NCBI GenBank assembly: GCA_030737835.1
Contig: CM060854.1
Coordinates: 18,575,858 to 18,639,857 of the forward strand
Origin: Acorus gramineus
Lineage: Eukaryota > Streptophyta > Magnoliopsida > Acorales > Acoraceae
Direction of reading: 5' to 3'
DNA length: 64,000 nt
Shown here: positions 33,582 to 44,439 of the stretch, piece by piece
Layout of the letters: each line of letters begins with the position of its first letter
How positions within the stretch are numbered: the first letter of the stretch is position 1
Translations under genes and position numbers: made by a program
Notes under the pieces: model-generated
Told to the model about the DNA's origin: nothing
Seen by the model: only the letters and a program-made list of their open reading frames with translations
Database searches by the model: none

Positions 33582-36500
33582 TGTCACGCCCCAGGGCGGC
33601 CGTCCCCGGGACGCGGCAAGTGTATATATGATATCAGTAAACAGGAGATCAATAATATACTCACTCAACAACTAATATGACAACACAGATAAAAGCAGGG
33701 CTGACATAATATATACACCAAATGCGGAAGCTAAAAGACTGAATCTGTAATCAAAACATACTACAGACTCGATACATAATCATATGTCCTGTGAGAGCCA
33801 ACATGTCCATATACACACAAATACAATCCATACATAATCCAAACTACGTGCCCAAGCACAGAGATATATACATACAACAAAGAGAAGGATGCTGATGGCC
33901 TCAAAACTCGAGGGACGTGGCGCTACTCCGCTACTGGTGTAGTCGCTCGGGAAGCTCCTCCTTCAAGTCCTCCTCAGTGATCACTGAAAAAGATTTTATG
34001 CGAGGGGTGAGCCACACGCTCAGTGAATAGCACAACCCATGCATACAGTTTATATTAACCACAATTTACAACAAAGAGCCCCAAAGTGGCATAATCAATC
34101 ACAAGTCCGGTGGTTCGCTACATCGCCGAACCACCACAACCCTCACCCTCACCCTCACCCCTCAATATGGTGACAAAGGGTATTGGGACTTAATGGGCTG
34201 ATAATCATCCATACACAATCCTGTGGGTCGTCGCATCGCCGGCCCACCATACCCTCACCCTCACCCCTCAATAGGTGACATAGGCTCTTGGGACTGACTA
34301 GGCTGTTGGTCACCCTTGGTCCACCGGTAGTCTCTCCTCACTCCGTAGGTCGTTTGGCCACCCCCACGTTCAGCGCAGTCCTTCTACCAAATCAGGAGGC
34401 GCCTACTGATGGGAGCCCCTGCACGGGACAACCTTTCTAACGCCGAGGTAGTCTCTACACGGATCCAACGAAGGGAACAGAACAGCCTATCCATCGCATA
34501 TGATCCACTCGGATCCGCTGACAGCACATCTCTACAACTCTAATGTCTTGAATTCTTTCAGAATTCCACCAGCGCGCATAACCAAGATGCGGGGAAAGCA
34601 TAAGATAAAAATGAGGAAAAGAGACCTTGGGAGGGCAACCTGAGGTCCCGACGTAGGACATCCGTGTTATATATGTGTCACTTTTAACCTGCTGGTAACC
34701 GTTGGAGCGTTCTGGCAGTTTTTCGTTTTTTTTTTCGGTTTTCGATCGGAACCGCTAATTTTTGGACTGTTAGCTATCGTCCTGAGTTAGAGGACTCCGA
34801 TTGGAAATCTAACTGCATATTTGGTGTCCTGGTGCCATTTTAGGCCTCTCACGAAAATTTCATTGAATTCCGGTAACGTTTCTGAAATTTTGCAGTTCCG
34901 GGGCGTATCCGGGTTTTTAAGTGACTTGACTATATAGGTGGGTGAGAAAAGTCACTTGGCACTATTCATCATCTTCCTCCTTGAGCTCCCTCTCTCCCCT
35001 TCTCCATTTTTCTTGGTTTTGAGCCCCTTGGAGGGCTTGAAACAAAAAACCCAAAGCATAGGAAGTGTAGATCGGGTCCCGATCTACACCCCGGTGCTTT
35101 CAAATTCGAATTCCGGCGAGTTTTGCCCCTCCGTCCCCCCTCTCTTCTCCTCTGTTTTGGCCCATTTCGGAGGTGGGAGTAGATCCGGGCGTTGGAAGCC
35201 GTTTGGGAGAGGTTTCGGTGCGCGGAGAGCAACCGGACTTCCTTTCCTCCCCTCGGCAAGCCTTCTTTCCCTCTTTTCATGCTTAGATGTATGTTTGGAG
35301 GGTGGAAATGAGGTTCGGTGGTGGCGGCGGCGGTGGGTGGCTGTCGGAGGGCTGTGGGGTGGTGGTCGGAGGCCATTGGTGGCCGGAGGAGTGGTGGTGG
35401 AGGTGCTCGGGCTGGGGGGGTTGCTGTCTCGGGCAGGGCAGCAGCACAGGCAGCACAGGCGCAGCAGCTGGCAGGGGCGCGCGCGCGAGCGTACGCGCGG
35501 GTGGCACTGGGCGCGGGTGCTGGGCGCTGGCGGGCGCAGTCGGGCGCGCAGTCGCGCGTGGGTGCATGCGCGCGGGTGCGCGGGTTCGCGCGGAGCGGGC
35601 GCTCGGGTGCGCGCGGGTTCTGGCGCGAGCGGGGGTGTGCGCGCGGGTGCGCGTGGGCGCGCGCGGGAGTGCGCGCGCGCGGGCAGGGCGCCTGGGCACT
35701 GTGCCTGGGTGCTGGGTAGGGCGCCTGGGCATGCGCCTGGGCGCGGTGCTGGGGACCAGTGCGTGCGCGTGCTGGGGACCAGTGCGTGCGCGTGCTGGGG
35801 CGTGCGTGCAGTGCGCGCGGGGGCGCGCTGGGCTGGACGCGCGGTGCACGTGCGAGCGTGCGCGTGCGTGCGGCAGTGCGTCGGGGCGCGCGACAGTGCG
35901 CCGGTGGTGTCCGGGTGTGCGGGCTGGGCTCGGCAGTGCGCCTTGGCGCGCGGGCCGGGGCTCGGCTGTGCGCCCGGGGCGGGTTCGGGAGTGAGTCGGG
36001 ATGCTCGGATACGCGTGCGTACGGGCCGTATGTACGTTTGTCCGAGTGTTGAGTATTTTAGAGTATTTTTTTGATGTATTTATGTATTTTACTCACCGTA
36101 TAAATGCCTGTCTTGCAGATCTTGACGGACGGTCGCGCGACGACCCGGATTCCGGTGAGTGGGACGATCCAACCCAGTAGGGAGGCGTTACATGCACTTG
36201 GGCGTGTACCGTCCTCCCCTGGGGCACCATAGTGAATATTAACCTGTTAATATGAAAAGCTATGAAAGCATGTAAATCTGTAGTATGCATGCCACCCTAG
36301 ACTTTGTATGCTAGGGACTTATACCCTTAGGACCCGTATAAGAACCATGCACCCTGTTATCATGTTTCCATGCTAGGAAAGCCCCGACCGATGCATGTTC
36401 CTATTTAGTTTAATTTATTTAAATAAAATGCGAGCATGTGATTATTAGTCTGACTTAGCGAATATCATAGGGGAGGGGCCTCGCGAGGACAGCGGTGAGA

Positions 36501-39500
36501 CCCGGGCTAGGGTATTCCGTGTTCCTTGTTTGGTTGTCGGGATGTCCTATATCGGGACCTCACGCTGCCCTCCCAAGGATTCTTTCCCCGTTAATATTCC
36601 AACCTTGTTATAACTATTATGCATGTTCCCCGCATCCTGGTTATGCGCCCTCGAGGAATTCTAAAGAATTCATGTCATCAGAATTATTAGGATGTGTTGT
36701 CTGCGGATCCGAGTGGATCATATGCGATGGATAGGCTGTTCTGTTCCCTTCGTTGGATCCTTTAGAGACTACCCCGGCGTTGGAAAGGTCGTCCCGTGCA
36801 GGGGCTCCCATCAGTAGGCGCCTCCTGATTTGGTAGAAGGACTGTGTTGAATGTGGGAGTGGCCAAACGACCTACGGAGTGGGGAGAGACTATCGGTGGA
36901 CCAAGGGTGACCAACAGCCTAGTCAGTCCCAAGAGCCTAGGTCACCTGTTGAGGGTGAGGGTGAGGGTATGGTGGGCCGGCGATGTGGCGACCCACTGGA
37001 TTGTAAGTCCCAATATCCTTGGTCACCCAGTGAGGGTGAGGGTGTAGCGGGTGGCGGTAGCGACCCGCTGATTTTGTGTAATTAGTCCCAATATCCTTGG
37101 TCACCCATTGAGAGGTGAGGGTGAGGGTGAAGTGGGTTGGCAGGTGCGACCCACTGGATTGCGGAGTTGTTGACATTTTTGTGGCTTGAATAATGTGTTT
37201 GTGGATTAATAATACCTGGTTGTGGTTAATATATATTGTGATGCATGGGTTGTGCTGTTCACTGAGCGTGTGGCTCACCCCTCGCATAATATTTTTCTCC
37301 AGTGTCATCTGAGTCGGATCTGGAGGAGGAGCTCCCCGAGGGACTTCATCAGTAGCGGAGTAGCGCCACGTCCCGCGAGTATCAGAGGCTATCAGCATCC
37401 CTTGTGCTTGTATGTATCGTTTTCCGTGCTTGGGCACGCGTTTGAGTTGTATTTGGATGTATTTGTATATATTGGCTCTCACAGGACATATGATTATGTA
37501 TCGAGTCTGTAGTATGTTTTTGGATTACAGATTCAGTCTTTTAGCTTCCGCATTTGGTGTATATATTATGTCAGCCCTGCTTTTATCTGTGTAGTCGTTT
37601 TTAGCTGTTGTGTGAGTATGTTATTGAACTCCTGTTTACTGATATCATATATACACTTGCCGCGTCCCGGGGTCGGCCGGCCCTGGGGCGTGATAGTAGG
37701 ACATCCCGCCAACCAAACAAGGAACACGGAGTACCCTAACCCGGGTCTCAATGTTAACCTCGCAAGGCCCCCTTATATTCCCCAAAGCATGCTAACAATA
37801 TTACAAGTTTGCATTAAATAAATAAATCAAACTAATAGGACGCATGCATAGGTCAGGGCTTTCCTAGCATGATAGCGAGGTGACAGGATGCACGGCTCAT
37901 GCACAAATCCTAAGGGTGCAAGTCCCTAACATACAAGTCTAGGGTGGCATGCATTCTACACATAGATCATGCTTGCATGGATTATAATAAAACAGTTAAT
38001 ACTAACTATGTGCCCCAGGGGAGGACGGTACACGCCCAAGTGCATGTAGCGCCTCCCAAACTGGGTTGGGTTGTCCCACTCACCGGAAGTCGGGTCGACG
38101 CGCGACCGTCCGTCGAGATCTGCAAGACAAGGTATCAACTGATGAGTAAAACCCACGAATACTACAAAATACACAAAAGCATACAAAACCCACAAACAAA
38201 CACCCAACACTCGGGCAAACGTGCATACGACCCGCACGCACGCTAGCCCGAGCACCCCGGCAACCACCCGCACCCCCGGCAACCACCCGCACGGCCACCC
38301 GACCGCCCGGGTGCACCGCCGCGCCTCAGCCCGCGCACCCAGCGCACCGCCGGGCCCCTGCCCGCCGCCTGGACACGCCGCCGAGCCTCCCGGGTGCACC
38401 GCGCGCCCTCTGCGCCCCAGCGCAGCCGCCCGCGCGCACCCCGCACGCCTTGCGCTGGCCCGCGAGCACCCCGCACGCCCCGCGCGCAGCGCCTCGCCCC
38501 GCGCGCACCACTGCTGCCTCTCTGCGCCCCGCGCGCACCACCGCTGCCTCGCCGCGCCCCGCGCGCACCCCGCGCGCACAGCACGCCCCTCGACTAGCAC
38601 CCCCAGCACGCCCGCGCCTGCGCCCAGCACACTCGCGCCCAGTGCCCAGCACGCCCGCGCACAGCACGCCCAGCGCCCGCACGCCCAGCACACCCGCGCA
38701 CAGCACGCCCAGCACGCGCGCCCTGCTGGCCACCAGCTCCCCCGAGCGCACGCCCGCGCGCACGCACGCGCGCGCCCTGCCTGCTGCGCTGCCTGTGCTG
38801 CTGCCGGTGCTGCCTGTGCTGCCTGCTGCCCGAAACAGCAACCCCCATGCCCGAGCACCTCCACCACCCATCCAACGGCCTCCGACCGCCCCCAACCACC
38901 TCCGACAGCCTCCCACAGCCGCCGACCACCACCCAAACACAAAACCCCCCTCCTAACATGCATCTAAGCCAAAAAGAAGAGGAAAAAGAGCTTACCAAGG
39001 GGGAGGAAGGGATGTCCGGTTGCTCTCCGCGCACCGAAACGCTCCCCCAACGGTCTCCACCACCAAGACCAACTCCCACCTCCGATTTGGCTCGGATCTG
39101 AGGAGAAGAGAGGGCGGATGGGAGGGCTAGGTTGGCCGAAATCGGGATTTGAAAGCACCGGAGTGTAGATCGGGACCCGATCTACACTTTCTATGCTTTA
39201 GGTTTTTGGGTTTGAGGGCTCTAAGGGGCTCAAATGGAAGAAAAGGAGAGAGGGGAGAGAGAGAAATCAATTGGTAGGGATGATGAATAGTGCAATCAAA
39301 TTTTAGATCTCATTTATATATAGCAAGTCACTTAAAAACCCGGATACGCCCCGGAACTGTGAAATTTCAGAAACGTTGCCGGAATTCGATGAAATTTTCA
39401 TGAGTGGCTTAAAATGGCACCAGGACACATAATATGCAGTTAGATTTTCAATCGGAGTCCTCTAGCTCAGGACGATAGCTAACAGTCTAAAATTTTAGCG

Positions 39501-39586
39501 GTTCCGATCGAAAAATGAAAAAACTCAAAAACTGCCAAAATGCTCCAATGGTTACCAGCAGGCCAAAAAGTGACACATATATAACA
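33582..39586 (-). mobile_element. Solo LTR D (about 3 kb), interrupted by solo LTR B
   Basis: Outer ends (TGTCACGCCCC at 33582 and the complement of TGTTATATATG at 39586) are flanked by a perfect 5-bp duplication CTACA (33577-33581, 39587-39591). Subtracting the inserted element leaves about 2.97 kb, matching copies B and C. No internal retrotransposon genes are present, so it is a solo LTR. Large size, TG...CA ends and the GAGCCACACGCTCAG motif suggest a Ty3-type, Tekay/Del-like LTR (inference). Parts: a GC-rich minisatellite (38240-38830), a conserved palindrome (39163-39187) and CCCTCA repeats (34139-34162). The strand given is relative to B and C; true sense is undecided. A fossil. Confidence 0.8.
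34665..37695 (+). mobile_element. Solo LTR B (3.03 kb), nested in solo LTR D
   Basis: Begins TGTTATATATGTG and ends GGGGCGTGATA; same family as C and D, opposite in direction to D. GTAGGACATCC occurs on both sides (34653-34663 and 37696-37706), longer than the 5 bp expected, so the junction history is not simple. Parts in order: a likely TATA (ACTATATAGG near 34929), a conserved 25-base palindrome (35065-35089), a GC-rich GCGCGGG minisatellite (about 35440-36000), and GAGGGT repeats (36950-36970). No gag or pol sequence. Younger than D. Confidence 0.8.
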
Positions 39587-40849
39587 CTACAACCTGTCCA
39601 TTATGTAATTCTGGTATCGAGGATGTAGATCATCTACTCTTTGGTCGCTCCTTCTCCAGGTATATATGGATTCTTCTTCTTAAGGACATATCAAGTCCGG
39701 CCTTCCTAGAAGCATACTTCTCTTCCCAATCTGGTTGGAGTCATGTGTGTCTGATCCCTTTCGAAAGGAAATGGTCTATCTTATCCTTTCTACCACCATT
39801 TGGCATCTTTGGACGGAGAGGAACAATAAACTATTTTCGAAAAAGTCTCCACACAAGACTATAGTTCTCAAACGAATTAAGGATAGCATTAAGGTGAGGA
39901 TCCTGCCTAAGATTTTTATGGTGCCTTCTTTGTTTGATGTTAGCAGTATTGCAAGAGCTTTTGGGTTGACAGTGATAGAGAAAATCAAGACTGCTTCCAT
40001 TGAAACATGGCTGGTCCCCCCTTCTGGCTGGCTCAAATTAAACATAGATGGTTAATCTGATGATCGTGGTGGTTATGGAGCTCTTCTAAGAAACAACAAT
40101 GCTGAATTTATTGCTGGGTTGGCGGGGATACTTGACCTTCCTTCCATCAATCTCCTAGAACTTAAAGCTATTGAGAGGGGGATACAATTGGGATTGTTTA
40201 AGGCAGCCACTAACTTATGGATTGAATCAGACTCCACCACTGCAATTGCTTGGGTACATGGTAGGGGTTGTATACCCTGGACTGCCCTTCGATCTCTTCG
40301 ACAAATCCACCAAGGATTGCAATATTTAAATTGCTGGAAGGCAACACACATTCATAGGGAGGGTAACTCTCTTGGTGATTTGCTCGCTGGTTATCGATCC
40401 TTTCGAGGAGGAACACTCCTTCGTTCACACCATCTCTAGGCTGAGATCATAACAGCCATTGAGGAGGACAAGCTAATGAGAGGATAGAAATGCATCAGCT
40501 GATCAATGTAATGGCTAACATAGTGTATGAAGAGGATGAACAGGGGAGATCAGAGCTTCAATCACCGATCAATGGATGAATTGTGCATGAGGGTCTAACA
40601 TCTCTTCTACTGTCAGTGATGATTTTGTGAACCTGGCATAATTGATAATGGGAGTAGTTGATAGGATGCTATCTATATTCCATTTTCAAGCTCTTTCTTC
40701 ACTTATTTTTGTTAAAGGGCTGTGCATATGTACAAATTTCAATAGTATTGAAATACAAAATCTTGATTACCAATAAAAACAAAAAACTACACATGGGGTT
40801 CTATCCATCCTCTTTCTTGGAGCCTGAAGCTCATATTTAATTTGTTTAC

Positions 40850-43800
40850 TTTGGCACCCTAATCAAATTGACGTCCAGGTCCTGGAATCTTCTAGCATGT
40901 TTCTCCACTCTTCTATCCTTTACAAACTGAGTAATGAGAGGGTTCTGATCACTTCGGTTTATGCCTCCAATAGCAATGCTGAACGGCAATCTCTTTGGGG
41001 CTCCATCAAATGTTTTTCTTCCTCTATTGGTAATCTTAGATGGTTTGTGGTGATTTCAACGAGGTCTGATTTGGCAATGAAAAGGTGGGTAATGCACTCT
41101 CGTCGTCTTCGCAAGTTTAACTCTTGTATTCTTCATGTCGGAATTGATGATCTTAAATCTGTTGGGCCGACTCTATCTTGGAATAACCTCCAGGGCAATC
41201 ATATCATGTGTCACCTCGACAGAGTGTTGGGGAATCAAGCTTTCATTTCCTCCCACCCTCACTCTTTTATGGAATATCTCACTTCCTAGAATCTCTGATC
41301 ACTCACCAGTGAAAGTGGTTAGTGATCTACCCATGCCCTCAGGCCCTCGCCCTTTCAAGTATTTTGAGTCTTGGGAAGGTTCTCCAACTTTTGTTGCTAT
41401 GATTCATGAGGCCTGGCTTATTCCAATCTATGGTGATCCGATGTTTCAGTTTGTCAAGAAGCTCACAAATACCAAATTGGCTATCAAAACGTTGGAACAA
41501 GGACATTTATGGTCCTATCCAACACAACCTTTCTATACATAAGCGAGTCTTGGAGGATGATCAATCTGCTCTTCAGCAATCTCCAAGAGATCCTATTATT
41601 ATGGCATCCGAAGCCGAGACTAGACTTATTTACACTAATCTCTTGCATCAGGAGGAAAAATTTGCGCGTCAAAAATCTCGCCCATTGTGGTTAGTAGCTG
41701 GCGACTTAAATACGAAGTTCTTTTACAATTCCATCAAGTCAAGATTTGCACGAAGTTCTATAAGTTGTCTTCGTTAAACTGATGGTAGTCTATGTACTGC
41801 CCCGGATGAAATCAAGGATCTCACTATCAAATATTATCATGATTTGCTCAACTAGCACTCTTTAACTGCTTATCCCCTTTTCCCGATCTCTAGAGGAGTC
41901 TCTGATGAAGAAAATAAATTGCTTTGCTCCCCTACTACTTAAGTTGAAGTGCGAACAACTCTTTTGCATATGAAAGATCTGAGTCCACTGAGTCTGGATG
42001 GCTTTTCAGCAAGGTTCTTTCAATTCTTCTAGGAGTTAATCAAGGAGGATATTTTGCATGCCATCAATCATTTCTTCCTCCAGGGAAAACTTCTTTAACA
42101 GGCCAATCACTCGTTTATTGCAATAATTCCAAAATCTCTTCATGCAGACTCTATTGATCATTACAGACCCATATCTTTGTGCAACACCTTGTACAAGCTC
42201 ATCACCCAAATTATGGCTTTGCGGCTCCAACCTCTCCTTCCAAGGCTGATTAGTCACCATAATATTCTTCTCACTCACGAATTGATTAAATATCTCAGTC
42301 ATGGTCCCTCAAGAGCTTGCATTAAAGTTGATCGCAAGAATGCGTTCGATAGCATTAGGTGGTCCTCTCTTGAAAAGGTTTTGAAGCAATGTAATTTCAG
42401 TGACTCATGGACTGCTCTATGTATGGAATGCGTCACCACTCTAAAATTTTATGTATTAGTTAATGGCTCACCTGCAGGGTTCTTCTCCTCTTTTCATATT
42501 TTATGGTCCTCCTCATTTTGTCTTCCTAGCAAGTTGCAAAGGGATACCGAAATGGTTATCCGAACATTTCTTTGGCAAGGGCATTCCACTACAAGGAAAA
42601 TACATCACATTGATTGGTCTTCTATTTGCAAGCCACACTTGAAAGGTGGTCTAGGTATCGAATCTATAAAAGAGTGGAATGAGAGGGCAGCGGGTGTTCG
42701 CTTTTGGGAAATCCTAAACAACTACAGCTCACTATGGTCTGACTGGATGTCCAAAAGATACCTGAATCGCCGAAACATATGGATAGTCCACCCTCCTGCA
42801 AGAAGTACAAGTTCTTGGATCTCAATCTTAAATTCTAGGGAATGGATCGCTCTTAAAGTCAGTTATGCTATTTTTGAAGGCAAGACCATCAATATCTGGT
42901 ATGACCCATGGATCAAGGGAAAGGGCTTGAAACACTACTATGGACATACCTCCTACATTTGGGGTCCCCCTTAATCTGCTAGCTTGAATCGTTAATCCTC
43001 AATGGCAAGTGGACAAAACCCACATGATGTCCATCTTCACTGGATTCACTTTGGGCGAATATATTGCAAATTGAGGTCGGAGGTTTTGGGGATGATGCTC
43101 TAGTTTAGTCTCCCACCAAAACTGGTATCCTTGACCCTACCTCTGCTTGGCAATCAGTTCCACTTGCCACAGAGAGGCCAAACCCCATGACACTCCGTTT
43201 GTGCTTGACTTGCCTTCCTCAACAAACTTCCTACTCGTGTTAGGCTACTTCAGAAGGGCCTTGTTAGCGATTCATCTTGTCTTCTTTGCTCTTCTCATAT
43301 CGAAGATGTTGACCACCTCTTTCTCAAGTGCTTTTTCTCTAGATATCTCTGGCGTTCTCTTCTCTTAGGGATGCACATCCGGCAAGCTCTCCCAAGGTCA
43401 TTTGCTGCTCTCCCCAGGTGGCTTGGTTAACTAATGGTTTCCTCTGTACAAAAGTCTCTCCTATAGATATCTCTTATTACTATCATTTGGCACACTTGGT
43501 TAGAACGTAATGCTTGAGCTTTCAAAGGAATTTTGACTCATAAACATGTTATTCTTAGAAGAATCAAGGATTCCATCAAGCTCAAACTTTCCACAATTAC
43601 TCTCAAGTCTACTTGGTCTCTGGAAGTTCTTAAAATGGCAGATTTCTTTGGCATCTCCATCTCGGCCCCTCAAGAAACATCGACATTGGTCTACTGGTTT
43701 CCTCCTAAGCCAGGATGGATCAAACTAAACACCAATGGCTCTTTGTCTAAAGACAGGGGAGGCTATGGAGCCCTCTGTAATGAACATTTGATTTTTCTTC

Positions 43801-44405
43801 GAGGCCTAGCAGTGAGAGAGGGCCTCCCCACCATCAATCTGTTGGAACTGAGAGCAATTGAGGTAAATGTTTGGTTGGCCATCTCAGTTAGGGTACTCCA
43901 ACAACTGTGGATAGAATTAGACTCCACCACTACGCTTGCCTGAATCAAAGGTAAAGGTTCTTGACCCTGGAGTGCCATCCGTTCTCCACGTTCCATCTAT
44001 CAAGAGTTGGACACTCTTGAGGAGTGGGAAGCTTCACACATACATAAGGAGGACAACTCACTGGCTAACCTGCTAGCTTCGTTTCAGTTAGCTCGGGTTG
44101 AAACCTATCTTCTTGATTTTGATATATGGACAGAATTAAGGACTACACTCAAAGCTGACAAATCAAGGCTCCCCTTTGTTCGTACAAGGTCTTAATGTAG
44201 TATTTTTGTGCCTTTTGAATTATTGGATCCAATGGATAGACTGATTAATATCAAAGGGATGCAGGTCGACCTGGGTCGTCCTTCCCTCCTTGGGTGTTAA
44301 TTAATTCTACCCATGGAATCCACTGTTATGTACTTTTCTTTAAAAATTTTATAATGTTTTTTTTTTCATATAGCAATACAAAATTGATTTACCAATCAAA
44401 GAATA
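40850..44405 (+). mobile_element. LINE-3 copy with internal deletion
   Basis: Endonuclease-end sequence (LITSVYASNSNAERQSLWGS, then the FKYFESW region), the RT lead (RPLWLVAGDLNTKFFYNSIKSR) and RT blocks (IIPKSLHADSIDHYRPISL, FDSIRWSSL, VNGSPAGFF) are present. At about 42480 the frame then jumps straight to the post-RT region (TEMVIRTFLWQG, KPHLKGGLGI, INIWYDPWI), so roughly 250 residues including the YADD block are deleted. The zinc region (CLLCSSHIEDVDHL) and RNase H (GGYGALCNE, NLLELRAIE, ASHIHKEDNSLANLLA) follow. The 3' tail near 44365-44395 matches the other copies. Many stops; dead. Confidence 0.88.
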
Positions 44406-44439
44406 AAGTTTATGATTTAGGCATTCAAATTAGCCCCTT

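Larger units (their letters stand above)
33258..40785 (+). mobile_element. LINE-2 copy (3' half with zinc-ribbon and RNase H), split by solo LTRs
   Basis: Pieces 33258-33581 and 39587-40785 belong together: 33258 onward gives [21 protein letters not shown] and WLWHPIQTPKH, and removal of the insert restores the CNSGIEDVDHLLF zinc-binding region at 39595. Next come TTIWHLWTERN, LKRIKDSIK, then an RNase H domain (GGYGALLRN, NLLELKAIERG, ESDSTTAIAW, HIHREGNSLGDLLA). The 3' tail near 40732-40781 reads AATACAAAATCTTGATTACC. Isolated stops show it is dead. The 5' part, including RT, is absent here. Confidence 0.85.

Noticed and set aside
34938-36074. Long GC-rich open frames in solo LTR B (and similar at 37956-38967, 46222-47121)
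   Set aside because: Several frames on both strands are open at once, the products are Arg/Ala/Gly-rich repeats, and the three copies do not share a frame. This is minisatellite composition, not a gene.
33582-37695. Reading 33582-34664 and the end of B as the LTR pair of one element
   Set aside because: They are in opposite direction, and 33582-34664 joins 37696-39586 to make one 3-kb unit with its own CTACA duplication.
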